From: Ferruginibacter sp.
GTDB lineage: Bacteria > Bacteroidota > Bacteroidia > Chitinophagales > Chitinophagaceae
Direction of reading: 5' to 3'
NCBI GenBank assembly: GCA_025351645.1
Contig: JANXVN010000315.1
Span: 1-44,017, forward strand
Length of the DNA: 44,017 nucleotides
Under the pieces are notes generated by a model. The model saw nothing but the letters and a program-made list of their open reading frames with translations, did no database searches and was not told the DNA's origin. Numbering within the stretch: position 1 is the first letter of the stretch; each line of letters begins with the position of its first letter. Position numbers and translations under genes: made by a program. Of the stretch, positions 9,533 through 19,269 are shown piece after piece.

Positions 9533-10984
9533 ATGTCATTATTAAAGTACGAATCGCAAATAAGGGAACCGCTTGTAAATGGTAATAAAAATTACCACCA
9601 GGTAACAGAAGATATTATAAGCCCCATTGAAATGAAACCGACCCGTTTATGGTATATCGGTTTTTATATCAGTGTTGCATTACTGTTATTTGGCGTGTAC
9701 AGTATTTATCGTGAGGTAACTTATGGCGTTGGCCAGTGGAACCTTAACAAAACTATCGGCTGGGGCTGGGATATTACCAACTTTGTGTGGTGGGTAGGTA
9801 TTGGCCATGCTGGAACATTGATTTCTGCGATATTATTACTGTTCCGCCAGGGTTGGAGAACGGGCGTAAACCGTGCTGCAGAAGCAATGACCATTTTTGC
9901 GGTAATGTGTGCAGGCCAGTTTCCAATATGGCATATGGGCCGTGTTTGGTTAGCTTTCTTTATTATGCCTTACCCAAATACAAGAGGGCCGGTATGGGTT
10001 AACTTTAACTCGCCGCTTTTGTGGGATGTATTTGCGATATCAACTTATTTTACTGTTTCCTTATTATTTTGGTATTCTGGTTTATTGCCCGATTTAGCTA
10101 CCGTAAGGGATAGGGCTAAAACAAAATTGCGTAAACTGCTTTACGGCGTTGCATCTTTTGGCTGGACGGGTAGTACAAAACATTGGCAAAGGCACGAATC
10201 ATTATCATTGGTATTAGCTGGTTTAGCTACACCACTTGTATTGTCAGTGCATACAATTGTATCTTTCGATTTCGCTACTTCTGTAATTCCTGGCTGGCAT
10301 ACAACTATTTTTCCTCCATGCTTTGTGGCAGGGGCCATCTTTAGTGGTTTCGCCATGGTACAATCGCTGATGATTATATTAAGAAAAGTATTTGGCTTAC
10401 AAGACTATATTACACTCGGGCATATAGAAGCAATGAATAAAGTAATTGTACTAACCGGTTCCATTGTAGGTATTGCTTACATAACTGAGTTATTTATAGC
10501 TTGGTACGGTCAGAACTACTACGAGTGGTACGCATTTAAAGAAAATAGGGTTAACTTATTTAGCCCTTATGGGTGGAGTTATTACCTGATGATGTTTTGT
10601 AACGTAGTTTCCCCTCAAATGTTTTGGTTCAAAAAACTGCGTAGGAACATTGCTTTCACTTTCTTTATGAGCATCATTGTTAACATCGGTATGTGGTATG
10701 AGCGTTTTGTAATTATCGTTACTTCAACTTATAGGGATTATCTGCCATCATCCTGGAGTACTTATTATAGCCCGTCTATTTATGAGATTGGTTTTTACCT
10801 GGGTACGTTCGGTTTATTCTTTACCTGTTTCTTTTTGTTCGCTAAATATTTTCCTGTAATTGCCGTAGCCGAAATTAAAAGTGTATTAAAAACTACCGGA
10901 GAAAGTTATAAAGTTAAGATGACGGACATGGAAAAAGAAAATTCAGATAAATTTTACCTGGAAGAAGTAGAACATGCACACTAA
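9533..10984 (+). CDS. actC: Alternative complex III NrfD-like quinol subunit ActC
   Basis: Integral membrane subunit of the NrfD/PsrC family thought to carry the main quinol site. 483 residues with about ten hydrophobic helices, beginning near residue 38 (LWYIGFYISVALLLFGVYS). H134 (PIWHMGR) and D165 (LLWDVFA) lie where a His/Asp pair has been proposed to bind quinol in other ActC proteins; I have not aligned them. The N-terminus (REPLVNG, then MKPTRLWY) is typical of the subunit. It lies 128 bp after actB and 79 bp before actD on the same strand. Confidence 0.95.
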   Translation: MSLLKYESQIREPLVNGNKNYHQVTEDIISPIEMKPTRLWYIGFYISVALLLFGVYSIYREVTYGVGQWNLNKTIGWGWDITNFVWWVGIGHAGTLISAILLLFRQGWRTGVNRAAEAMTIFAVMCAGQFPIWHMGRVWLAFFIMPYPNTRGPVWVNFNSPLLWDVFAISTYFTVSLLFWYSGLLPDLATVRDRAKTKLRKLLYGVASFGWTGSTKHWQRHESLSLVLAGLATPLVLSVHTIVSFDFATSVIPGWHTTIFPPCFVAGAIFSGFAMVQSLMIILRKVFGLQDYITLGHIEAMNKVIVLTGSIVGIAYITELFIAWYGQNYYEWYAFKENRVNLFSPYGWSYYLMMFCNVVSPQMFWFKKLRRNIAFTFFMSIIVNIGMWYERFVIIVTSTYRDYLPSSWSTYYSPSIYEIGFYLGTFGLFFTCFFLFAKYFPVIAVAEIKSVLKTTGESYKVKMTDMEKENSDKFYLEEVEHAH

Positions 10985-11063
10985 TGTTGTCTTAGAATAA
11001 ATTTAATTGGTATTAATTTTCATAGCGGAGTGTTTAATAAGGTTACGCAAAAGTTGAAATTAT

Positions 11064-11654
11064 ATGAGTGGAGTTAAAAAATTTGTAGTTGGTAGTTTTG
11101 ATGATGAAGCAGTATTGTTTCCTGCAGTAAAAAATGTGCGCCGTGCAGGATATAAAATACATGATGTGTACACGCCCTTTCCTGTTCATGGGTTAGACCA
11201 TGCCATGGGCTTAAGGGAAACCAGCCTGCATACAGCTGGTTTTATTTATGGTATTACCGGAACTACTACTGCGTTAACCTGTATAAGCTGGATATTTACA
11301 AAAGACTGGCCATTGAACATTGGCGGCAAGCCACATTTTGCTTTACCAGCTTGGATACCTATTACTTTCGAATTAACGGTTCTTTTTTCAGCCGTTGGAA
11401 TGGTACTAACATTTTGCTATTTATGCCAGTTGTCCCCCTTCGTAAAAAAACATCATTTTCATTTAAGGGCAACAGATGATTTGTTTGTAATGGCAATTGA
11501 ATGTACCGACAAAACAAATGATGCGGAAGTACAGGAATTTTTACAAAAAGCAGGGGCAAAGGAAATTAATGTCCAGGTTGCTGAAACTGGCTGGTGGTTA
11601 GGCAGGTACGATAAAGAACAAAAGCTATACAGGGAGTTGGAAAAAGGGTATTGA
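11064..11654 (+). CDS. actD: Alternative complex III subunit ActD (DUF3341)
   Basis: 196 residues. The N-terminal cytosolic domain (VVGSFDDEAVLFPAVKNVR) contains the family pattern VYTPFPVHGLDHAMGL at about residues 36-51. Two membrane helices follow, at about 56-78 and 92-119. A C-terminal ferredoxin-like domain ends in GWWLGRY. DUF3341 proteins are the ActD subunit of alternative complex III; the domain binds no visible cofactor. It is embedded between actC and actE, 52 bp before the latter, which supports the call. Confidence 0.93.
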   Translation: MSGVKKFVVGSFDDEAVLFPAVKNVRRAGYKIHDVYTPFPVHGLDHAMGLRETSLHTAGFIYGITGTTTALTCISWIFTKDWPLNIGGKPHFALPAWIPITFELTVLFSAVGMVLTFCYLCQLSPFVKKHHFHLRATDDLFVMAIECTDKTNDAEVQEFLQKAGAKEINVQVAETGWWLGRYDKEQKLYRELEKGY

Positions 11655-11706
11655 TTACAGCGATAGCAAAGTTTTAAAAGATTACATAGCATATTACAAA
11701 AAGGCA

Positions 11707-12393
11707 ATGAAAAAAAATAACATCATAATCGTTTTAACAGTAGCACTGGCAGGAGCAGCAATTTTTTCTGGTTGCGACAGTAAACGCCAACCGGGTAAAA
11801 TTTATATGCCCGATATGGCTTATAGCCGTGCTATAGAAACATATAGCCAGCTAAACGACACTGTATTTACCGACAATGCAGCACACCCTGGACACGAAAT
11901 ATTTTATAACCGCAGGCCGGTGGATGGCACCTTGCCCATTGGCGAATATATGGCCTACACATTGCCTAATGATAGCAATGGTTATAAATTAAGCGCTGAG
12001 GTGAAAAGCCCCTTAGGCCCGCTTAGTAAAAGCGAATTGACAGAAACAGGCAGGTTATTTAATATTAACTGCGCTATTTGCCACGGTGCAGAAGGAAAGG
12101 CAAACGGCCCATTAGCAACATCTGGTAAAATTGGCGGCGTCGCAAACCTAACAGCGGAAGCCTATGTAAAAATGGCTGATGGAACCATGTACCATTCTAT
12201 TAATTATGGCAAAAATAATATGGGTAGCTATGCCTCTCAATTAAGCAGGAAACAACGCTGGATGATCGTTCAGTACATACGGTCATTGCAGCCAGCTCCA
12301 GCTGGTGCTGCAACTGATTCCACGTCGAAAAAATCGACAACATCAACTGCAGCATCTGTAAAAAAAGATAGTACAGCAACAAAAAAAGGATAA
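11707..12393 (+). CDS. actE: Alternative complex III monoheme cytochrome c lipoprotein ActE
   Basis: 228 residues. The signal peptide ends in a lipobox (FSGC, Cys23), so the mature protein should be membrane-anchored by lipid. A single class I heme site, C122-AIC-H126, has a likely axial Met at 172 (NNMGSYAS). The last 35 residues are a Ser/Thr/Lys/Ala-rich tail of low complexity. In alternative complex III this subunit is the likely exit point for electrons toward the oxidase; here CoxB has no fused cytochrome domain, which gives ActE or the ActA N-terminal heme that job by inference. Confidence 0.93.
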   Translation: MKKNNIIIVLTVALAGAAIFSGCDSKRQPGKIYMPDMAYSRAIETYSQLNDTVFTDNAAHPGHEIFYNRRPVDGTLPIGEYMAYTLPNDSNGYKLSAEVKSPLGPLSKSELTETGRLFNINCAICHGAEGKANGPLATSGKIGGVANLTAEAYVKMADGTMYHSINYGKNNMGSYASQLSRKQRWMIVQYIRSLQPAPAGAATDSTSKKSTTSTAASVKKDSTATKKG

Positions 12394-12427
12394 TAAATTT
12401 AAAAGAATTCACTCAAAATAAGATTAG

Positions 12428-13666
12428 ATGAATCAGTCATTCGAATTACCAGGCAGTTATAAAAAGTGGACGATAGGCCTTATTTCCGTAGGGGTTATTG
12501 CATTGCTCTATGGTTTTATTGCATATCATCCTTTTACACATCCTGTGCATGGGCAACACAATGATAGCACTCGTTTTTGGGCAGTATTACTACAAAATTG
12601 CGTGTACTTTTTACTGATTGTAAATGCGGCTATGTTTTTTATAGGCGTAACAACATTGGCAATGGGCGGATGGCAGGTTGCTTTGCGACGTGTACCTGAA
12701 GCAATATCAAGCGTGGTACCTGTTTTGGGAATAATAGCGTTCTTAATTTTGATGGCTATTGTTTGGGGCGGTCATGATGATATTTATCAATGGGTAAATA
12801 AAGATACCGTAGCAGCCGATAAAATAATAAAGGGCAAAAGCGGTTTTTTAAATCCTGTTTTCTTCTCTATTTTTAGTGCGCTCACTATTTTTCTGTGGTC
12901 TTTTTTAGGCTATAAAATGCGGTCAATAAGTTTAGAAAGCGATAAGGCTGGGCCAATGGATTACGAAACGGGCAACAAGTGGGTTAAAAAGAATATTTTA
13001 TGGGCTGCTTTGTTCATAGTATTTTTTGGGCTGTCTGTAGGTTCAACCATTCCATGGCTTTGGTTAATGAGCATCGACACGCATTGGTACAGCACTATGT
13101 TTAGTTGGTACACATTTGCAAGTAGTTTTGTAGCAGGTTTGTCATTAATAGCAATATTTGTTATTTTCCTTAAAAATAATGGTCAACTTGAATACGTAAC
13201 GGAAGAACATTTACATGATGTAGGTAAATTTATGTTTGCCTTTTCCATATTCTGGGCATACCTATGGTTTTCACAATATATGCTGATATGGTACGCAAAT
13301 ATCCCGGAAGAAACTGGCTATTATAAAATTCGTGTTTATGGACCTTACCGTGGTATCTTCTTTTTAAACTTGGTATTGAACTTTGCTGCTCCGTTGTTAA
13401 TTTTGATGAAGAAAAGCACGAAGCGTAATTATACCTTATTAACGTTTATGGCAGTGCTAATAATATTCGGCCATTGGATAGATTTTTGGCAAATGGTAAT
13501 GCCAGGCACATTGTTTGAAAGTGCCGAATTAATGCCTTTTGAATTTGGTATCGCCATCTTATTTATTGGTATTATTATGTGGAGAGTGGGCGTGTACTTA
13601 AGCAGCAATCCATTAACAGCAAAAAATCATCCTTTCTTAAAAGAGAGCATGATCCACCACACTTAA
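12428..13666 (+). CDS. actF: Alternative complex III NrfD-like membrane subunit ActF
   Basis: 412 residues, roughly ten hydrophobic helices, related to ActC but shorter. Marks include SVGSTIPWLWLMSIDTHWYS (about 205-224) and WAYLWFSQYMLIWYANIPEE (about 277-296), both typical of ActF. It is an integral membrane subunit that packs against ActC; a proton-path role is proposed in the literature, and quinol binding is not established for it. It is the last act gene; the 119-bp gap to coxB contains no terminator, so cotranscription with the cox genes is likely. Confidence 0.94.
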   Translation: MNQSFELPGSYKKWTIGLISVGVIALLYGFIAYHPFTHPVHGQHNDSTRFWAVLLQNCVYFLLIVNAAMFFIGVTTLAMGGWQVALRRVPEAISSVVPVLGIIAFLILMAIVWGGHDDIYQWVNKDTVAADKIIKGKSGFLNPVFFSIFSALTIFLWSFLGYKMRSISLESDKAGPMDYETGNKWVKKNILWAALFIVFFGLSVGSTIPWLWLMSIDTHWYSTMFSWYTFASSFVAGLSLIAIFVIFLKNNGQLEYVTEEHLHDVGKFMFAFSIFWAYLWFSQYMLIWYANIPEETGYYKIRVYGPYRGIFFLNLVLNFAAPLLILMKKSTKRNYTLLTFMAVLIIFGHWIDFWQMVMPGTLFESAELMPFEFGIAILFIGIIMWRVGVYLSSNPLTAKNHPFLKESMIHHT

Positions 13667-13785
13667 TTGTATTATTAAGTTGGCAAAAAAAAATTAACAG
13701 GAAAATATCAAGAGGCGCAAGCACAGATAGCACAACTCGTTAAACAATAAATAAGAATAACAATTTTAGAAAATAATTTTGCATC

Positions 13786-14829
13786 ATGACACAGATTTTG
13801 TTGATAGCGATTGTAGTAATGATTTTCGTAGTCATTTTTCAGATTTCGAAGGCGAGTGAATACGTTAGCGTACTAAAAGGAGAAGATAAAGCAAGAAAAC
13901 AGACAAACAAGATTAATGCTTTTTTATTGATTTCTTTTTTAATTGTAGGCCTTATAGGCGTATGGTGGTGCAATGATATGTTTTATTCTAAAACATTGTT
14001 TCCAATGGGCGCTGCTTCTGAAATGGGGCAAAAAATAGATTTGATGTTATACATTACTATTGCTGTTACAGGTGTGGTATTTGTAATCACTCAAATATTA
14101 TTATTTTGGTTTGCTTTTAAATATCAGGAAAACGATGACCGTAAGGCGTATTACTTTCCACACAATACTAAATTAGAATTGCTTTGGACAACTGTACCAG
14201 CTATCTTTTTGACTGTGTTAGTAGTTTTTGGTTTGAAGTATTGGTTTAAAATGACTAGTGATGCTCCAAAAGATGCAGTTCTGGTGGAAGTTACTGGTCA
14301 CCAGTTTGGATGGGAATTCCGGTACCCGGGTCCTGATGGCATTCTTGGCAAAAAAGATTATAAATTAACAAAAGGTGCTAATAGTTTAGGAGTGGATTTT
14401 AAAGATCCGGCAAGCTTGGATGACATACATGTAGGGGTTACCATGCACATACCTGTTAATAGGCCCATCAAATTTGTTATTAATGCACAGGATGTTATTC
14501 ATGATGTTGGCTTGGTTCATTTTAGGATGAAAATGGATGCTGTACCAGGAATTCCTACAACACTTTGGTTCACTCCTTTGTATACTACAGAGGAAATGAA
14601 AGTAAGGTCCGGCAATCCAAATTTTGTTTATGAAATAAGTTGCGACCAGATTTGCGGAAAAGGACATTTTTCTATGAGAGGCGTTATAGTTGTTGAAAGT
14701 GATGCTGATTATAAAAAGTGGCTTGCTAGCCAACAACCGGAATACTACACTATTTTTCCGGATAAAAAGCCAAAGATGGACACATTAGATAGCACTGCAA
14801 AGTCTGCTCCACTATCTGCTAAATTATAA
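13786..14829 (+). CDS. coxB: Cytochrome c oxidase subunit II
   Basis: Accepts electrons at the binuclear CuA centre. 347 residues. CuA ligands are H239, C286, C290, H294 and M297. The residue between the cysteines that is usually Glu is Gln288 (C-DQI-C); it binds copper through its backbone carbonyl, so the change is tolerable. The aromatic electron-entry region is GHQFGWEFRY (171-180). Two hydrophobic helices (3-19 and 43-61) precede the canonical pair (87-112, 136-157), giving four in all. There is no C-terminal heme-c domain, so the enzyme is aa3 rather than caa3. The tail from about residue 325 is Lys/Ser-rich. The start is fixed by the N-terminal helix. Confidence 0.96.
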   Translation: MTQILLIAIVVMIFVVIFQISKASEYVSVLKGEDKARKQTNKINAFLLISFLIVGLIGVWWCNDMFYSKTLFPMGAASEMGQKIDLMLYITIAVTGVVFVITQILLFWFAFKYQENDDRKAYYFPHNTKLELLWTTVPAIFLTVLVVFGLKYWFKMTSDAPKDAVLVEVTGHQFGWEFRYPGPDGILGKKDYKLTKGANSLGVDFKDPASLDDIHVGVTMHIPVNRPIKFVINAQDVIHDVGLVHFRMKMDAVPGIPTTLWFTPLYTTEEMKVRSGNPNFVYEISCDQICGKGHFSMRGVIVVESDADYKKWLASQQPEYYTIFPDKKPKMDTLDSTAKSAPLSAKL

Positions 14830-14870
14830 GATTGATAATAATATTGGTTATAGAATAAATAGATTAGAAA

Positions 14871-16673
14871 ATGAGTACTACAGTAATTTTACAAGAATCA
14901 GATGTTCAGGTTGGGTATGATACTCATCAAGAACACAGTCACCACGAATCGTTTATAACAAAATATGTTTTTAGCCAAGACCATAAAATGATTGGTAAGC
15001 AATTCCTTATCACAGGGATGATATGGGCGATTATTGGAGGTTTCTTTTCAGTAATTTTCCGTTTACAGCTAGGGTATCCGGAATCTACATTTCCATGGCT
15101 TGAAGATTTGTTAGGGCATTGGGCCAAAGGCGGAAAGCTACAGCCCGAATTTTATTATGCGTTGGTAACAATGCACGGTACAATCCTTGTGTTTTTTGTG
15201 TTGACAGCAGGGCTTAGCGGCACGTTTGCTAACTTTTTAATACCTCTACAAATTGGTGCAAGGGATATGGCGTCGCCATTACTTAATATGTTAAGCTATT
15301 GGTTCTTTTTTAGTGCATCAATTGTTATGATGTCTTCGTTATTTGTACAAACTGGCCCGGCATCAGGCGGATGGACAATTTATCCGCCTTTGAGTGCGCT
15401 AGGCGATGCATCAAGCGGCTCAAAAATTGGTATGGACCTTTGGTTAGCAAGTATGGCAATGTTCATTGTTAGCCAGTTATTAGCAGGTTTAAATTATATC
15501 TCCACAATACTAAATTTACGCACTAAAGGCATGAGCATGACCAGGATGCCGCTTACTATCTGGGCCTTGTTCTTTACGGCCGTTTTGGGTGTATTATCTT
15601 TCCCTGTTTTATTGTCAGGCGCAATATTGTTATTATTCGATAGAAATTTAGGTACAAGTTTCTTTTTAAGCGACATAGTTGTTAATGGTAAAATTTTGCC
15701 TAACGAAGGTGGTAGTGCCATACTGTTTCAGCATTTGTTCTGGTTCCTTGGCCATCCGGAGGTATATATCATTATTTTGCCAGCAATGGGTATTTCTTCA
15801 GAAGTGCTATCTGTAAATTCACGTAAACCGATATTTGGATATATGGCAATGGTAGGTTCATTATTTGCAATTGCTATATTAGCCTTCCTTGTTTGGGCGC
15901 ATCACATGTTTGTTACGGGGCTTAACCCTTTTCTCGGGGCTTTCTTTGTACTACTAACATTACTCATTGCAGTGCCGTCTGCTATTAAAGTATTTAATTG
16001 GCTAACTACATTGTGGCGTGGTAATATTAGGTTTACCCCAGCAATGTTATATGCTATCGGGTTTGTAAGCATGTTTATTTCGGGTGGTTTAACTGGTATC
16101 TTCTTGGGTAACTCTTCTTTGGATATCCATTTACATGATACGTATTTTATCATTGCGCATTTTCATATAGTAATGGGTGTTGCTGGTTTCTTTGGCATGT
16201 ATGCGGGTGTATACCACTGGTTCCCTAAAATGTATGGTAGGTTTCTCAACAATACAATGGGCTATATACATTTTTGGGTTACATTAATAGGCGCATACTT
16301 AATTTTTTGGCCAATGCACTATGAAGGACTTGCAGGTATGCCACGCCGTTATTATGATTTTTCTGGCTGGGAATCTTTTAAGATGTTTGCTGGATTAAAC
16401 CAGTTTATCAGCTTTATTTCAATCCTGGTTTTTGCTGCCCAATTGTTATTTGTTTTTAACTTTGTATACAGTATTTTTAAAGGAAGAAAAGTTACTACTC
16501 AAAATCCTTGGAAGGCAAATACATTGGAATGGACTACACCAATCCGTCCGGGCCATGGTAACTGGGAAGGTGAAATTCCTGAAGTATATCGCGGGGCTTA
16601 TGATTATGGTAAAGATGGAAGAGACTTTATTCCACAGACTGAGCAAATTGGTGAAAATGAAAGCCATCATTAA
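14871..16673 (+). CDS. coxA: Cytochrome c oxidase subunit I (A-type heme-copper oxidase)
   Basis: Catalytic subunit reducing O2 to water with proton pumping. 600 residues, at least twelve helices. Ligands seen: low-spin heme a H102 (TMHGTILVFF) and H432, high-spin heme a3 H430 (AHFHIVMG), CuB H295, H344 and H345. The Tyr cross-linked to a CuB His is Y299, and the HPEVY motif (295-299) with Glu297 places it in the A1 type with a D-channel glutamate. The N-terminal His-rich lead (HQEHSHHE) is variable. It lies 41 bp after coxB and 56 bp before ctaB, in one transcription unit with them. Confidence 0.97.
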   Translation: MSTTVILQESDVQVGYDTHQEHSHHESFITKYVFSQDHKMIGKQFLITGMIWAIIGGFFSVIFRLQLGYPESTFPWLEDLLGHWAKGGKLQPEFYYALVTMHGTILVFFVLTAGLSGTFANFLIPLQIGARDMASPLLNMLSYWFFFSASIVMMSSLFVQTGPASGGWTIYPPLSALGDASSGSKIGMDLWLASMAMFIVSQLLAGLNYISTILNLRTKGMSMTRMPLTIWALFFTAVLGVLSFPVLLSGAILLLFDRNLGTSFFLSDIVVNGKILPNEGGSAILFQHLFWFLGHPEVYIIILPAMGISSEVLSVNSRKPIFGYMAMVGSLFAIAILAFLVWAHHMFVTGLNPFLGAFFVLLTLLIAVPSAIKVFNWLTTLWRGNIRFTPAMLYAIGFVSMFISGGLTGIFLGNSSLDIHLHDTYFIIAHFHIVMGVAGFFGMYAGVYHWFPKMYGRFLNNTMGYIHFWVTLIGAYLIFWPMHYEGLAGMPRRYYDFSGWESFKMFAGLNQFISFISILVFAAQLLFVFNFVYSIFKGRKVTTQNPWKANTLEWTTPIRPGHGNWEGEIPEVYRGAYDYGKDGRDFIPQTEQIGENESHH

Positions 16674-16729
16674 TAAAATAATAATCATTAGTATATCGGT
16701 GCACTTATAAGAAGGTGTAAGTTTAAAGG

Positions 16730-17728
16730 ATGATGGAAAAAATCGAACGAAATAAGTTGATATATAAACCATCAACCCAAACTATGATGCAGGATGATAA
16801 AATTACCATAGCCAATTCAGGGTCTTTTGTGTTGGCAACCAAAGTGAAGGATTATTTTTTATTAATCAAGTTCACTTTAAGTTTTATGGTAGTATTTAGT
16901 ACTGCAGTAAGTTTTTTGATTGCGCCTAATGAGACTATTTATGTACGATCAAAAATTATATCAGTTCTTTTACTTTTTATAGGCGGTATGCTTATTACAG
17001 GTTCTGCCAATGCCATTAACCAGGTAATTGAAAAAGATACTGATGCCATAATGAAACGAACAGCAAATAGGCCAGTAGCCAGTGGAAGGATGAGTTCTAC
17101 AGAAGCGAGTGCTTTTGCAGTTATTACTGGAGTTATTGGATTATTTATGTACGCTTATTGGTTTAATTACCAAAGCGCATTAATAAGTTTGTTTAGTTTG
17201 CTATTGTACGGTTTTGTTTATACGCCACTTAAAAAAGTTAATTCAATTGCAGTTTTAGTTGGCGCCATCCCTGGAGCTTTGCCGTGTTTAATAGGTTGGG
17301 TAGCCGCTACAGATGATGTTTTTGGAATTGGAGCATTGGGTGGATGGATATTATTCGGCATACAGTTTTTATGGCAATTTCCTCATTTTTGGGCGATTGC
17401 GTGGCTGGCGCATCAGGATTATACAACAGCTGGTTTTAAATTGCTGCCTGGCGATAAAGGGCCAACAAAATTTACCGCACTACAAACCATTATTTATAGT
17501 GCAATGATGATACCTTTCGGTATGTTGCCTTATTTTGCAGGTATGATAGATACAGGCACAAGAGGTATTGTTTGTACAGGGATTTTGTTTTTTTGTAATT
17601 TATGGATGGTGTTTGTAAGTGTGCTGTTGTTTATAAATATGGATGTTAAAAGCGCAAGGAGAGTAATGTTTAGTTCTTATTTTTATTTGATGATTGTGCT
17701 GCTTGCTTTGTTTGTTGCAAAAGTATAA
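16730..17728 (+). CDS. ctaB: Protoheme IX farnesyltransferase (heme O synthase)
   Basis: Attaches a farnesyl group to heme B, giving heme O, the precursor of heme A for CoxA. 332 residues, UbiA prenyltransferase fold with about nine helices. The first prenyl-diphosphate motif is N97-QVI-E101-KDTD105-AIMKRT, with Glu rather than the Asp of Escherichia coli CyoE at the first acidic position, as in mitochondrial COX10. The second aspartate-rich loop is near AHQDYTTAGFKLLPGDKG (about 227-244). Two adjacent Met codons are possible; 16730 follows an aaagg stretch. No heme A synthase gene (ctaA) is seen in the window. Confidence 0.95.
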   Translation: MMEKIERNKLIYKPSTQTMMQDDKITIANSGSFVLATKVKDYFLLIKFTLSFMVVFSTAVSFLIAPNETIYVRSKIISVLLLFIGGMLITGSANAINQVIEKDTDAIMKRTANRPVASGRMSSTEASAFAVITGVIGLFMYAYWFNYQSALISLFSLLLYGFVYTPLKKVNSIAVLVGAIPGALPCLIGWVAATDDVFGIGALGGWILFGIQFLWQFPHFWAIAWLAHQDYTTAGFKLLPGDKGPTKFTALQTIIYSAMMIPFGMLPYFAGMIDTGTRGIVCTGILFFCNLWMVFVSVLLFINMDVKSARRVMFSSYFYLMIVLLALFVAKV

Positions 17729-17827
17729 TGTATATTTTATAAAATAATATAGACACGAAGTAGTAATTTTTTAAAATCTATTTCGCATTACGCCGATAAA
17801 TGAAAATATTTTAACAAAACAAGTCGA

Positions 17828-18394
17828 ATGAGCATAGTGGCAATGGAACAAAAAAAAAGGATTCATCCTCATAAGTTTACACTTTGGGTAGCCCTGGCAA
17901 GTATTACAATGATGTTTGCTGGCTTTACAAGTGCCTATATAATTAAGCGTAACCAAGTTAATTGGGTTACATTTATTTTACCGCCAGTTTTTTGGTACTC
18001 AACTGCAGTAATTATTTTAAGCAGCGTCACTATATGGTCAGCACAAAATGCCTTTAAAAACAGGGAGATGCTTAAATACCGCAAACTTGTTGTGGTTACT
18101 CTTCTGCTAGGTATCCTGTTTATTTGCTTGCAGGCAGTTGGTTTTAAGCAATTATGGGACAAAGGGATGACATTAACAGCAAATGTTTCTTTCTCATTTT
18201 TATATATAATCGTAGGTTTACACGCTTTGCATATTTTAGGTGGTATTATTGCATTAATAGTCTTGTTCGCAAGCGCATTTAGTACACGAGTAAGAAATTA
18301 TAATATTGTACCGGTTGAAGTCATAAGTACTTACTGGCATTTCGTAGATTTTTTATGGATCTATTTATTGATTTTTTTGATTTTAATAAGATAG
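17828..18394 (+). CDS. Cytochrome c oxidase subunit III family protein, short form
   Basis: 188 residues with five hydrophobic helices. It begins KRIHPHKFTLWVALASITMMF and ends STYWHFVDFLWIYLLIFL, the latter being the classic subunit III C-terminal signature (YWHFVD). It lacks the first two helices of the long bacterial subunit III. A second, longer subunit III gene follows 73 bp downstream; such pairs are a regular feature of Bacteroidota cox loci. Which of the two occupies the canonical subunit III place cannot be told here. Confidence 0.92.
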   Translation: MSIVAMEQKKRIHPHKFTLWVALASITMMFAGFTSAYIIKRNQVNWVTFILPPVFWYSTAVIILSSVTIWSAQNAFKNREMLKYRKLVVVTLLLGILFICLQAVGFKQLWDKGMTLTANVSFSFLYIIVGLHALHILGGIIALIVLFASAFSTRVRNYNIVPVEVISTYWHFVDFLWIYLLIFLILIR

Positions 18395-18467
18395 TGGTTG
18401 ATATTGATAAAAGTTTTGTGATTTTATAATTAAGATAAAAGTTTTTACATAATATAAAGTTTTATTA

Positions 18468-19226
18468 ATGTCTACAATAGCAGTACAACAGGGAACAAAA
18501 TGGTGGAGTGGCGGAAGAAGCCCCTTCAATGCCAATTATGGTAAAGTGATGATGTGGTATTTTTTAATGAGCGATGCTTTTACCTTTGGCGCATTTTTGA
18601 TTAGCTATGGTACTATTCGCTTTAGTGTTAATCATTGGGTTGATCCTAATCATGTGTTTAATTCATTTCCATTTGCAGGCCATACAAATTTGCCTTTAGC
18701 TTTTGTAAGCTTGATGACTTTTATTTTGATTGCCAGTTCTGTTACAATGGTATTAGCAGTGCATGAAGGGCATAAAATGAATAGGGCTGGTGTAGAAAAA
18801 TATATGCTAATGACAATTATTGGCGGTATTGCTTTCTTAAGCTGCCAGGCATGGGAGTGGACGCACATGCTAACCGGACAGCACCCTGTATTAGTTGACG
18901 GTGTTGTTGAATATTGGAATACTACTGTTGCGCATAATCCTTTTGGTCCTGAAGTTGCCTATACCGGAACAGACCCATTATTTATCGGAAAAGAAATTGC
19001 AACGCCTGGCCCAATTGCTTTTGGTAGTTACTTTTTTGAAATAACAGGTTTTCATGGTTTTCATGTATTTAGTGGTGTTATTATAAACATTGTAATGTAT
19101 TTAAAAACTAAAATGAAGCATTTTGAATTACGTGGGCATTATGAGATGATAGAAAAAGCAGGCTTATACTGGCACTTTGTAGATTTAGTATGGGTATTTG
19201 TGTTTCTTTGCTTCTATCTAATTTAA
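18468..19226 (+). CDS. coxC: Cytochrome c oxidase subunit III
   Basis: 252 residues. Helices begin at about residue 25 (KVMMWYFLMSDAFTFGAFL). Family marks are the acidic helix QAWEWTHML (about 127-135), ITGFHGFHVFSG (about 195-206) and the terminal YWHFVDLVWVFVF. An insert of about 45 residues (GQHPVLVDGVVEYWNTTV onward) lies between helices 4 and 5 and would sit outside the membrane. Subunit III stabilises subunit I and supports proton uptake. It lies 43 bp before coxD. Confidence 0.94.
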   Translation: MSTIAVQQGTKWWSGGRSPFNANYGKVMMWYFLMSDAFTFGAFLISYGTIRFSVNHWVDPNHVFNSFPFAGHTNLPLAFVSLMTFILIASSVTMVLAVHEGHKMNRAGVEKYMLMTIIGGIAFLSCQAWEWTHMLTGQHPVLVDGVVEYWNTTVAHNPFGPEVAYTGTDPLFIGKEIATPGPIAFGSYFFEITGFHGFHVFSGVIINIVMYLKTKMKHFELRGHYEMIEKAGLYWHFVDLVWVFVFLCFYLI

Positions 19227-19269
19227 AAGCATTTAATAAAACATTGAACTTTCAATAAATAAAATAATT

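Noticed and set aside
13774..13781. TAATTTTG box just before coxB
   Set aside because: It lies five bases from the start codon and has no TTG partner 17-23 bp upstream, so a separate coxB promoter is not supported.
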